From the NCBI GenBank assembly GCA_009268125.1, contig WBOU01000004.1, forward strand, positions 282,136-346,135: a stretch of DNA of 64,000 bases. The letters run 5' to 3'. The DNA comes from Chloroflexia bacterium SDU3-3 (GTDB taxonomy: Bacteria; Chloroflexota; Chloroflexia; Chloroflexales; Roseiflexaceae). This document shows, piece after piece, positions 44,564 through 52,208 of this stretch. The notes beneath the pieces are model-generated. The model saw nothing but the letters and a program-made list of their open reading frames with translations. It was not told the DNA's origin and made no database searches. The first letter of the stretch is position 1. Every line of letters starts with the position of its first letter. A program made the position numbers and the translations under genes.

Positions 44564-47530
44564 CTACCCCCACCAGCTATCCACCTCATCCAGGGCGTGG
44601 GCCGCGCTCAGCAGCAGCTCGGTGCCGCCCAGCATCACCAGCAGGTCGGCGGCGGCGGTGACCACGGCGACGATCTCGCTGCGGCCCAGCGCCGCCGCGT
44701 GCAGCAGCGCCGCGCCTAGCAATCGCGCCGCCCGCGCCGCATCGGGCTGGGCCGAGGCGCGGGCGCAGGCCACCAGGGCGCGCGCCCGATCGAGCGGGCG
44801 GTCGGCCAGCCGCGCCATGCGCTCGGCAGCGTCGATCTGGCCCGCCCCGGCCAGCGCAACCGTAAGCGCCAGGGTGTAGCGGCTGCGCGCGGCGATGTCG
44901 GCGATCATCTCGCGCGCGGTCTCGGCGCGGGCCTCAAAGCCGCGCGTCACCATCGACTCGGCCATGCCGCTGAGCGCGCGCGCCCGCTCGGCGCTCGGGC
45001 CGATCTGCCCGATGGCGGTGATCGCACCGGCGATCCGCCCGCCGCGCGCCCTGGCGATGCACAAGTCGGCCATAGCCCGCGCCCGCTGGGCGTCGTCGGC
45101 GATCTTTTCCAGCAGCTCGGCGGCGCGCTCAACCTTGCCCGCGTTGCCGTAGGCCACCACCAGCTCGTGCAGCGTCCAGTCGCGCTCGTCGGCGTCGGGG
45201 ATGGAGAGCGCGATGCGCACGCCGGTGTCTAGCTCGCCCGCGCGGGCCAGCGCCGCCGCCACGCGCGAGTAGCCGCGGTCGCGCTCCTCGCCCTCATCCA
45301 GCATCTCCACCGTGTGCATGGCCGCGGCCAGATCGCCGATGGTGGCGTAGGCGGTGGCCAGCAGCACGGTGAGCGGCATATGCTCGTCGTCGCCGATCAG
45401 GCGCACATCGTCGTAGGCCAGGCCCAGGGCCACCGGCGCGTTGGGAGCCTTCAGCAGCGCCAGATCGATCAGCGTGCGCACCCGCACCTCGCGCTGGGTG
45501 ATCATGCGAGCGGCCATCAGCGCGCTGGGCGGCTGGCCGCCCACCACCAGCGCCTGCGCCACCAGCCCCAGCGCCTGGTGGCGCAGGCGCTCGTTGGTGA
45601 TCAGGGCAACCTGCTCGACCGCCGCCGTATCGCCGCGCCGCGCCGCATCGCAGGCCAGCTCCGATCTGGCCCAGGCGCTGGCCGTGTCGGTCTTCAGGGT
45701 GCCCAGCACCTCGCGGAAGCGGCGGGTCTGGCCCGCGCGGGCGTGGCCTGCCGCCACCTCGGCCATGGCCCACTCGTGGGTATGCTCGTGGCCAATGGCG
45801 TGGGCCACCTCTTCGGCGCGCGTCAGGTTGCCGCTGGCGATCAGGTGGCGCACCACCTCGGTCTCGATCATGCCGCGCCGCTCGGGGTGGGCGATCCGCA
45901 CCGTGATGCCCAGCGCGCGGTCGTAGGCGTTGGCTGTCAGCGCGGCGCGAGCCAGCGTCACCTGGGCCTCCTCGCGCTCGTCGCGCCAGGTGCGCGGCAG
46001 GCCCGGCACCTCCAGGTCCAGGGCCTCGGCCAGCAGCCGCATGGCCTGGGTGCGAAAGCCGCGCTCGAAGCAGATCTCGCCAAGCCTGCGCAGCACCAGC
46101 GCCTTCTCGCGGCCATCGGGCAGCTGGTCCAGCAGGGCGCGCATGCGGCGCAGCGCCACCTCGCGTGGCTCGCCGCGGTCGAGCGCAGCCACGAAGGCGT
46201 CGCCGCCCACATCCGGCAGCATGCGGCGGCTCAGTGTGGTGAGCGTGCCGCCCGTGATCGCCGCGCGGATCATCATGTCCAGATCTTGGCCCGCCGTGGC
46301 GCGCGCCACCCAGGCTGCATCCTGGGCGGCCTGCCGCAGGTCGCCAGCGCGCCGCTCCTGGGCCAGCACCCACGATCGCTGGATCAGCGGGGCGCTGGCC
46401 TCGCCATCGTAGGGCTGCGACAGCGCGATATGGCGTGAGAGGTGGTGGGTCAGGTAGCGCTCGGCCTGGGGCAGCAGATCGAGATCCTGGCCAAATCGAG
46501 CGCGGCCCAGCGCGATCAGGGCTGCGTGGGCAGGCTGCAGGTCGCCCTGCTGCGCCACAAATGCCCGCGTCACATGGTGGTACAGCGCGGCGTGGCCATC
46601 GTGCAGCTCGGCCAGCGCACCCCAGCCGCGCAGCATCTTCGCCAGCGCAGGGGCGGTGGTGCCGCTGGCCTCGGCCAGCAGCGGCAGCGGCAGCGGCTCG
46701 GCGGCCACCGCCAGCAGCCGCGCCACATCCTGCCCGCGCTGGCCGATCTGGCCCCACCAGATGCTGTGCAGGGCGGCCAACCCCTCGGGCAGCGCGCGCC
46801 GCTGGATGATGCCCTGCTCGATCAGGCTGCAGGCCAGCGCCACATACAGAAACGAGCGCCCGCTGTGCGCCGCCACGTGGGCCGCCGTCTGCTTGGCTAG
46901 GCCATGCGCCATGGCCGCCTCCACCAGCGAGCGGATGAGCACCGGCCCGGCGGTGGGCAGGCGCAGGCGCGCGGCAGGCTCCACTGGCGGGGGCGCGCTC
47001 GGATCGCTGGTGGTGTAGACCAGCACCGCGCCTGGGGGCATATGGATGGGCAGCGGCGGCGGGTGGGCGGCGTAGAGTGGCGGGGGCGCATCCACCAGGA
47101 TGATCAGCGGATCGTTGGCGGGCCTGCGCGCCGCCGCCTCGGCGATCAGCAGCTCGGTGGCCGAAGAGTCGCGACCGGCGGCAGGCGGCACCACGGCTAT
47201 GGGCAGATCGTGTGCGGCGATGATCTGGGCGCAGAGCGCGGCCAGGCCCTCGCCTAGGTCGTCGTCGGGAAGCCACAGCGGGTAGCCGCGCTGCTGCGCC
47301 AGCTGGCACAGCAGGGTGGTGGCCCCAGCTCCCGCCGGGCCTTCCACCAGCAGCAGGCCGCTGCCGATCTCGCCGACCAGGGTGTCAAACTCAGCGAACA
47401 GCTCGGTGCGCTGGACAATATGGCGTAGGCGTTCATCAACCCGACGCTGCTGTGCGGCGACCGAGGGCATATACTGGCGCAGCGTGGGGTATCGCCCGAG
47501 TACGTCGAGAATGCGCGAGACAGATTGCAT
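44564..47530 (-). CDS. Large STAND/NACHT-like NTPase-fold protein with helical repeats, degenerate P-loop
   Basis: A 988-aa protein without a clear family name. Residues 1-70 are a helical head. The NTPase-like fold begins at LLLVEGPAGAGATTLL (about 57-72), where the Walker A Lys is replaced by Ala; LIILVDAPPP (about 145) is a Walker B-like strand lacking the following Glu. Residues about 330-980 are tandem helical repeats (TPR-like, with recurring A..LA..G...RA). No membrane helix. The design resembles signalling scaffolds or STAND regulators; the lost Lys argues against normal ATP hydrolysis. The neighbouring Flp pilin gene on the same strand is separated by a palindrome. Confidence 0.72.
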   Translation of the reverse strand: MQSVSRILDVLGRYPTLRQYMPSVAAQQRRVDERLRHIVQRTELFAEFDTLVGEIGSGLLLVEGPAGAGATTLLCQLAQQRGYPLWLPDDDLGEGLAALCAQIIAAHDLPIAVVPPAAGRDSSATELLIAEAAARRPANDPLIILVDAPPPLYAAHPPPLPIHMPPGAVLVYTTSDPSAPPPVEPAARLRLPTAGPVLIRSLVEAAMAHGLAKQTAAHVAAHSGRSFLYVALACSLIEQGIIQRRALPEGLAALHSIWWGQIGQRGQDVARLLAVAAEPLPLPLLAEASGTTAPALAKMLRGWGALAELHDGHAALYHHVTRAFVAQQGDLQPAHAALIALGRARFGQDLDLLPQAERYLTHHLSRHIALSQPYDGEASAPLIQRSWVLAQERRAGDLRQAAQDAAWVARATAGQDLDMMIRAAITGGTLTTLSRRMLPDVGGDAFVAALDRGEPREVALRRMRALLDQLPDGREKALVLRRLGEICFERGFRTQAMRLLAEALDLEVPGLPRTWRDEREEAQVTLARAALTANAYDRALGITVRIAHPERRGMIETEVVRHLIASGNLTRAEEVAHAIGHEHTHEWAMAEVAAGHARAGQTRRFREVLGTLKTDTASAWARSELACDAARRGDTAAVEQVALITNERLRHQALGLVAQALVVGGQPPSALMAARMITQREVRVRTLIDLALLKAPNAPVALGLAYDDVRLIGDDEHMPLTVLLATAYATIGDLAAAMHTVEMLDEGEERDRGYSRVAAALARAGELDTGVRIALSIPDADERDWTLHELVVAYGNAGKVERAAELLEKIADDAQRARAMADLCIARARGGRIAGAITAIGQIGPSAERARALSGMAESMVTRGFEARAETAREMIADIAARSRYTLALTVALAGAGQIDAAERMARLADRPLDRARALVACARASAQPDAARAARLLGAALLHAAALGRSEIVAVVTAAADLLVMLGGTELLLSAAHALDEVDSWWG

Positions 47531-47630
47531 AGCACAGGCGTCCTATCCTACGTTCACATCCTGCCGGTACTCTACCGCAGGGCGTAGGTATGGTCAAACA
47601 CCGCTCAGGTGTCTTTCCCAGGCATGACAA

Positions 47631-47656
47631 CACCTCTGGCAGTACTGCCAGAGGTG
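47631..47656. other. 26-bp perfect palindrome
   Basis: Two 13-bp arms meet without a loop between the Flp pilin gene and the 988-aa gene. No T-tract follows on either strand. It may be a protein-binding site or an RNA hairpin separating expression of the two genes. Confidence 0.6.
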
Positions 47657-47683
47657 CTGCAGAAACGACAAAAGGGTTAAGAA

Positions 47684-47908
47684 CTAGTGCGAGTCAAACG
47701 CGCCGATGATCTGCTCGTACCATACCCTGCTAAGATTTGTGCCCATAGCAGACATGATCGCAATGCAGGTGACAGCAATCAGAACAAGAACAAGAGAATA
47801 CTCGACCAAACCTTGGCCTGGAAGTGGCGCAGCAGCACGGCGAAGCCGTAGCTGAGCCTGAAGGAACCGCAGATGCACTGCGGCAAACAATGTGAAAAGG
47901 TACCTCAC
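47684..47908 (-). CDS. Flp/type IVb-like pilin
   Basis: A 74-aa prepilin. The GQGLVEYSLVLVLIAV core has a Gly before the class III cleavage point, then a Glu at +5 and a single hydrophobic helix, as in Flp/Fap pilins. The conserved short hydrophilic tail follows. GTG 47908 is chosen: a near-perfect AAGGGGGTGA lies 7 nt upstream. An in-frame ATG at 47929 would precede that site. No tad machinery genes are in the window. Confidence 0.82.
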   Translation of the reverse strand: MRYLFTLFAAVHLRFLQAQLRLRRAAAPLPGQGLVEYSLVLVLIAVTCIAIMSAMGTNLSRVWYEQIIGAFDSH

Positions 47909-47929
47909 TCGCCATTCACCCCCTTTCAT

Positions 47930-48370
47930 GGTAAGAATCTAGTGCCATTGAAAGAGTTATGCGTTGAGACACCTTGCAGCCCGCCCCATAACTTTCAATA
48001 CGCACTAGTATATGTGTTCAAGAAAGTTAACATATCATGAGAAAGTATACCAGTTGCTGCAATAGCCCACAAGTCACCCTTACTTATAGCCCATGAATAA
48101 AATAGTACTTATGTCCAGTTTTTCTCGGCGCGACATACCATTCGATCCTGCTTTTCTATGCCTTTATTCCCAGGGTGGCGCAAAACAGATTTCTACTACG
48201 AACCATCGTATAGCAGCGCCTAGCGCAAATACCCCTCCTACTCCCCACATCTGAGCGCAGCTGCCGCCGACGCCGCCATGCCCCAGCCGAGTGGTTGACT
48301 GCCCTTTTCACGTGAAGTACAATCTTCTGCTGATGGTGCAGAAAGCACCTATGCACAAAGAGGGCCGCAC
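47930..48370. other. AT-rich intergenic stretch
   Basis: About 440 nt of lower-GC sequence upstream of the pilin gene. It likely contains the pilin promoter on the minus strand, but no convincing -35/-10 pair could be picked. No gene was recognised. Confidence 0.5.
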
Positions 48371-48613
48371 ATGAGCATGCGTTCACTCATTCGCCAGGGC
48401 CTACCAGCGCTGGCCGAGGTCGAGCAGGTATCACTCCTTCAGCAGGTGTGGCAATCCCCCCTTCTCGCACCGGCACGGCTATTTGTCCAGGTGTTTTTGG
48501 ATTTCCGTCCATGGTGGCCGGTGCTCATCCCGCTGTTGGTCTTCGAGGCGCTGCGCTCCTACCGGCGCGAGCGCCAGCGTTACCAGGCGGAGCGCGCCTC
48601 GCGCGGCTTCTAG
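48371..48613 (+). CDS. Small single-helix membrane protein
   Basis: An 80-aa hypothetical protein with one hydrophobic helix (about 48-62, WWPVLIPLLVFEAL) and a basic tail (RSYRRERQRYQAERASRG). GAGGG lies about 9 nt before the ATG. It is 36 nt upstream of dedA and may be co-transcribed. No family recognised. Confidence 0.55.
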   Translation: MSMRSLIRQGLPALAEVEQVSLLQQVWQSPLLAPARLFVQVFLDFRPWWPVLIPLLVFEALRSYRRERQRYQAERASRGF

Positions 48614-48649
48614 CTGGCTTTGCCCACTACACAAAAGGATGTACACACG

Positions 48650-49324
48650 ATGTCATGGATCCAGCAGTTTATCGAGTTCTTCCTCCATGTTGACAAGCAT
48701 CTTAATGCCTTTGCCAGTGAACATGGGGCGCTCACCTACGCGCTGCTTTTTCTGATCATTTTCTGTGAGACCGGTCTGGTCGTCACTCCTTTTCTGCCGG
48801 GCGACTCACTGCTGTTTGCTGTCGGCGCGCTCTCGGCCAGCGACAATAGCCCGATCAATGTGTTCTTTATCTTCTTGCTGCTGGCCATCGCGGCGATCGC
48901 CGGCGACACGGTCAACTATCTCATCGGTGCGTTTCTGGGCGAGAAGCTGCTGCAGAAAAATATCCCGTTCATGAAGCAGGAATATATTGATAAGACCAAC
49001 GCCTTCTACGAGAAGCATGGCGGAAAAACCATCATCCTGGCCCGCTTTGTGCCGATCGTGCGCACCTTTGCGCCCTTTGTGGCAGGCGTGGGCAAAATGG
49101 ACTACTCAAAATTCATCCTCTTCAATGTGATCGGCGGCATCGCCTGGGTGGCGATCTTTATTTTTGCAGGCCACACGTTTGGCAACATCCCCTTCGTGAA
49201 AGAGAACTTCGAGTGGGTGGCCATCGCGATCGTGCTGATCTCGGTGCTGCCTATGGGCGTCGAGTGGCTGAAGTCGCGCTCCGAGGCCAAGCCGGTGGCC
49301 AAGGCCTCCAAAGACGTAGCCTAA
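48650..49324 (+). CDS. DedA-family (SNARE-associated/VTT) membrane protein
   Basis: A 224-aa polytopic protein of the DedA family, now known to include undecaprenyl-phosphate and phospholipid translocases. Hallmarks: FCETGLVVTPFLPGDSLLFAVG, GDTVNYLIGAFLGE and FARFVPIVRTFAPFVAGVG-like GKTIILARFVPIVRTFA. AAAGGA precedes the ATG at 48650; the frame open to 48620 is not used. A Lys-rich tail ends the protein. Confidence 0.92.
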   Translation: MSWIQQFIEFFLHVDKHLNAFASEHGALTYALLFLIIFCETGLVVTPFLPGDSLLFAVGALSASDNSPINVFFIFLLLAIAAIAGDTVNYLIGAFLGEKLLQKNIPFMKQEYIDKTNAFYEKHGGKTIILARFVPIVRTFAPFVAGVGKMDYSKFILFNVIGGIAWVAIFIFAGHTFGNIPFVKENFEWVAIAIVLISVLPMGVEWLKSRSEAKPVAKASKDVA

Positions 49325-49348
49325 AAACCTACCCCTCTCCCATTGTCC

Positions 49349-49376
49349 GAGCGCAGGTTCTGGCCTGCGCTCTTTT
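49349..49376 (+). terminator. Intrinsic terminator after dedA
   Basis: Stem GAGCGCAGG/CCTGCGCTC (49349-49357 with 49364-49372), 6-nt loop, T4. Confidence 0.8.
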
Positions 49377-49400
49377 CATTGCAAAAACAGGAGGCGCGCT

Positions 49401-50285
49401 ATGCAGCTCGAGATCGCCGGTTCGACGCTGCGCTGGGGCAGCAAGACCTTTGTGATGGGCATTATCAACATCACCCCCGACTCGTTTAGCGCCGATGGGC
49501 TGGCCCAGCGCGCCGAGGGGGCGATCGCGGCAGCCTGCGCCCAGGCCCAGCGCTTCGCCGCCGAGGGTGCCGACATCCTCGATGTGGGCGGCGAGTCCAC
49601 GCGCCCTGGCGCTGCGCCGGTAGGCCTCGACGAGGAGCGCGAGCGCGTGGTGCCAGTGGTGGCGGCGCTGGCCCGCGAGGTGGGGCTACCGATCTCGGTG
49701 GACACCTACCACGCCGAGGTAGCGGCGGCGGCGCTTGACGCCGGGGCGCACATCATCAACGACATCTGGGGGCTGCGCACGCCCGAGGGCGGCTGGAACG
49801 AGCCGCTGGCCCACGCGGTGGCCCAGCGCGGCGCACCCCTGGTGCTGATGCACAACCGCCGCGCCCAGGCCCAGCAGAGCCACCTGGGCGGGCACTACGC
49901 CCAGGTGGCCTACGCCGACCTAATTGGCGAGATCCTGGCGGGGCTGGCCGAGTCGGTGGCCTACGCGGTGGCACGCGGCATCCCCCGCGAGCGCCTGATC
50001 ATCGACCCCGGCATCGGCTTCGGCAAGACCCCCGAGCAGAACCTAGAGGTGGTGCGCCGCCTAGCCGAGTTCCGCGCGCTGGGGCTGCCCATGCTGGTGG
50101 GGGCCTCGCGCAAGTCGTTCATCGGGCTGCCGCTGGGCCTGCCGCCACAGGAGCGCGACGAGGGCACCGCCGCCGTCACCGCGCTGGCCGTGGCCGCCGG
50201 GGCCGATGTGGTGCGCGTGCATAACGTGCAGATGAACCTGCGCGCCGCGCGGATCGCCGACGCAATCTATCGCCACACGCCATAG
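49401..50285 (+). CDS. folP: Dihydropteroate synthase
   Basis: Joins p-aminobenzoate and dihydropterin pyrophosphate in folate synthesis; the sulfonamide target. The 294-aa sequence has GIINITPDSFSADG, the ESTRPGA motif, SVDTYHAEVA, IINDIWG, DPGIGFGKT and GASRKSFIG, all family hallmarks in order. AGGAGG lies before the ATG. It is monocistronic as seen; a short hairpin (GATGCCG/CGGCATC) follows the stop. Confidence 0.95.
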   Translation: MQLEIAGSTLRWGSKTFVMGIINITPDSFSADGLAQRAEGAIAAACAQAQRFAAEGADILDVGGESTRPGAAPVGLDEERERVVPVVAALAREVGLPISVDTYHAEVAAAALDAGAHIINDIWGLRTPEGGWNEPLAHAVAQRGAPLVLMHNRRAQAQQSHLGGHYAQVAYADLIGEILAGLAESVAYAVARGIPRERLIIDPGIGFGKTPEQNLEVVRRLAEFRALGLPMLVGASRKSFIGLPLGLPPQERDEGTAAVTALAVAAGADVVRVHNVQMNLRAARIADAIYRHTP

Positions 50286-50321
50286 ATGCCGACTGCGGCA
50301 TCCAGAAGCCCGAGCGCCCAC

Positions 50322-50350
50322 TTGCGCCACAGCGCACAATATGGTAACAT
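50322..50350 (+). promoter_or_regulatory. Possible promoter for rplY
   Basis: TTGCGC (50322-50327), a 17-bp spacer and TAACAT (50345-50350). A CCCG/CGGG leader hairpin follows at 50353-50373. Confidence 0.4.
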
Positions 50351-50425
50351 TGCCCGCTTGGAGCTAACGGGCGAATCCCCATAGCTTTTGGCGAAGGAAT
50401 TTGCAGCTCAAGGAGCAAAGCAACC

Positions 50426-51061
50426 ATGGCAGAAACATTCAAGCTCGAGTTTGAGACCCGCACCCTGTTTGGCAAGAAGGTCAACCGGCTGCGCCGCGAG
50501 GGCATCCTGCCCGCAACCGTGTACGGCAAGAACATCGGCCCGTTCGCCGTGCAGATCAACGGCCGCACCTTCAGCGATCTGGTGCGCAAGTCGGGCAAGA
50601 CCGGCCTGATCGAGGTTTCCATCCCCGGCCAGCCGGTGCGCACGGCGCTGGTGCACGCGGTCCAGCGGCACCCGGTCTCGCGCGAGTTCATCCACGCCGA
50701 CCTGCTGATCGTCGACCTGAAGACGGCGATCACGGTGGATGTGCCGGTGCACCTGATCGGCGAGTCGCCGGTGGTGAAGAACGAGGGCGCGGTGCTGAAC
50801 CACACGCTGTCCACGGTCTCGGTGCACGCGCTGCCCACCGAAATCCCCTCGCACATCGAGGTGGATGTGAGCGTGCTGGATAGCCTGGACAAGAACATCC
50901 TGGTCAGCGACATCAAGCTGCCCGGCGAGGCCACGATCGTGACCGCCGCCGACGAGGTGGTGGCCAGCGTGACCCCGGCCACCGTCGAGACTGCTCCCTC
51001 CGACGAGGCCCCGGCTGAGCCGGAGCTGGTGCGCGAGGATCGCGGCGCGGACGCCGAGTAG
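50426..51061 (+). CDS. rplY: Ribosomal protein bL25 (general stress protein Ctc type)
   Basis: 5S-rRNA-binding protein of 211 aa in the long Ctc/TL5 form: an N-terminal beta-barrel L25 domain (residues 1-95: GKKVNRLRREGILPATVYG, RTALVHAVQRHPVSREFIHADLL) and a C-terminal beta domain (about 96-185), ending in an acidic tail. AAGGAGC is about 10 nt upstream of the ATG. It has its own terminator. Confidence 0.95.
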   Translation: MAETFKLEFETRTLFGKKVNRLRREGILPATVYGKNIGPFAVQINGRTFSDLVRKSGKTGLIEVSIPGQPVRTALVHAVQRHPVSREFIHADLLIVDLKTAITVDVPVHLIGESPVVKNEGAVLNHTLSTVSVHALPTEIPSHIEVDVSVLDSLDKNILVSDIKLPGEATIVTAADEVVASVTPATVETAPSDEAPAEPELVREDRGADAE

Positions 51062-51074
51062 GGCTAGCTTCTGG

Positions 51075-51106
51075 CGGGCGCGGGGTTTTCCCGCGCCCGT
51101 TTTTTT
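51075..51106 (+). terminator. Intrinsic terminator of rplY
   Basis: A perfect 10-bp stem (51075-51084 with 51090-51099) and T7. Confidence 0.92.
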
Positions 51107-51118
51107 GTGCCCTGCGCT

Positions 51119-51160
51119 GGGACAAAAAAAGACCCTCGCCGTGGTGGCGAGGGTCTAGAC
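51119..51160 (-). terminator. Minus-strand intrinsic terminator of the 15-codon gene
   Basis: AGACCCTCGCC pairs with GGCGAGGGTCT; on the minus strand a T7 tract follows at once. It faces the rplY terminator and belongs to the micro-gene transcript starting near 51284. Confidence 0.88.
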
Positions 51161-51185
51161 ACAGGTCGGGCACTACCGGGGCAAC

Positions 51186-51233
51186 TTAGCGGGAAGCGCT
51201 CCCGGCAATGCCCATACGCATACTATCACTCAT
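51186..51233 (-). CDS. Predicted 15-residue micropeptide (own promoter, SD and terminator)
   Basis: ATG at 51233 encodes MSDSMRMGIAGSASR, then TAA. A perfect AAGGAGGTG ribosome site lies 8 nt upstream (51248-51240), and the transcript is bounded by a consensus-like promoter and a strong terminator. An in-frame ATG at 51239 would overlap the ribosome site. Alternatively the whole RNA is an sRNA and the reading frame incidental. No family recognised. Confidence 0.6.
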   Translation of the reverse strand: MSDSMRMGIAGSASR

Positions 51234-51290
51234 GGGCATCACCTCCTTTACGCCTGATCGGCATATCTCCAAATGATGCTGACAGGTGTT

Positions 51291-51319
51291 AGTATATATG
51301 CCGCATGACCAAATGTCAA
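51291..51319 (-). promoter_or_regulatory. Strong sigma-70 promoter of the micropeptide unit
   Basis: Minus strand TTGACA (51319-51314), a 17-bp spacer and TATACT (51296-51291). The predicted RNA is about 165 nt. Confidence 0.82.
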
Positions 51320-51359
51320 GCACTTTTTTTCACAGCTGCGAAAAGAGCTTTTTTGGCAA

Positions 51360-51827
51360 TCAGGGCGAGGTGAAGGTGGGCGTGGGCGTGAGGGTCTGCG
51401 CTGGGGTTGCTGGGGCGGCGGGCGCAGCCTCGGCGGTGGCATCGGCCACGGGCGTGCCCAGCACCAGGGTCTGGCTGATCAGCGAGGGGATGAGCAAAGC
51501 CTGGCCAACCTGCAGCGCGTCGGCGTCGGTCAGGCCATTGGCGGCCAGCAACTCCTCGACGGTGGAGCCGAACTCCCCGGCGATGCCACCGAGCGTGTCG
51601 TTCTGCTGCACGATGTAGAGACCAGCGGGCGTGGGCGTGGGGATGAGCTTGCTGGCGTACATGGTGGCGGTGGCGTCGATGTTCTGGGTGGGCGCTGGCG
51701 TGATCTCAAGGATGGTAGCTGCGGTCGGGCGGTTGAGGCTCGACTCGGGCGGGGCGCAGGCGCTCAGCGCGGGCAGCGCCAGGGCGGCGCTGGCCAGCAG
51801 CGCGCCGAGAGCGGGGGTGTATCGCAT
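51360..51827 (-). CDS. LysM-domain lipoprotein
   Basis: A 155-aa wall-associated protein. The signal peptide ends LSAC (about residue 24). One LysM domain follows at about residues 68-115 (GLYIVQQNDTLGGIAGEFGSTVEELLAANGL..LQVGQALLIPS), flanked by Thr/Pro/Ala-rich linkers. LysM binds peptidoglycan N-acetylglucosamine. No catalytic domain is attached, so it may be an anchor or adaptor. Confidence 0.85.
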   Translation of the reverse strand: MRYTPALGALLASAALALPALSACAPPESSLNRPTAATILEITPAPTQNIDATATMYASKLIPTPTPAGLYIVQQNDTLGGIAGEFGSTVEELLAANGLTDADALQVGQALLIPSLISQTLVLGTPVADATAEAAPAAPATPAQTLTPTPTFTSP

Positions 51828-52005
51828 ATGGGCATTTCTGTGTATGTGGCGGCGGGTTCGTCGTTTCCTGGGGCGGGATTGTAGCAGCGGCGCTGGTGGA
51901 TGTCAACGCGACTTGACCGGATCTTACGGGGTGTGGTATGCTCACGCCTGCGGGAAAGGAGCGGGGGCCAACTGATGTCAGCCCCCAAGAGAGACCGTAG
52001 CAGAA

Positions 52006-52080
52006 CTAAATCTTCGGCGTCTTCTTGCTGATCTTCTGCTTATCCTGCTTCTGCTTGTTCTTCGGATTTTTGTCGCCCAT
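52006..52080 (-). CDS. Small Lys-rich protein (24 aa)
   Basis: A 24-aa, very basic peptide starting MGDKNPKNKQKQDKQK, with AAAGGAGC 7 nt before the ATG. Start and composition resemble a widespread but uncharacterised family of tiny MGDKSPK-type proteins. TATAAT at 52154-52149 with TAGGCA 17 bp further up (52177-52172) could be its promoter. A GGGGGC/GCCCCC hairpin follows near 51961-51986. Function unknown. Confidence 0.7.
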   Translation of the reverse strand: MGDKNPKNKQKQDKQKISKKTPKI

Positions 52081-52208
52081 TGGTCCGCTCCTTTCGATTG
52101 GACAGGCGCACCACGTTCAGGCAAGGCCTGTCGCTGGTCGTTCTGGTGATTATAGCACCCACACCAGCACTTGCCTAGCCCCTCCGCAGAAGGATATCTC
52201 TGAGCACT

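Noticed and set aside
51119-51160. Second terminator for rplY
   Set aside because: On the plus strand this hairpin has no T-tract; the T7 tract is on the minus strand, so it belongs to the micropeptide unit. rplY has its own terminator at 51075-51106.
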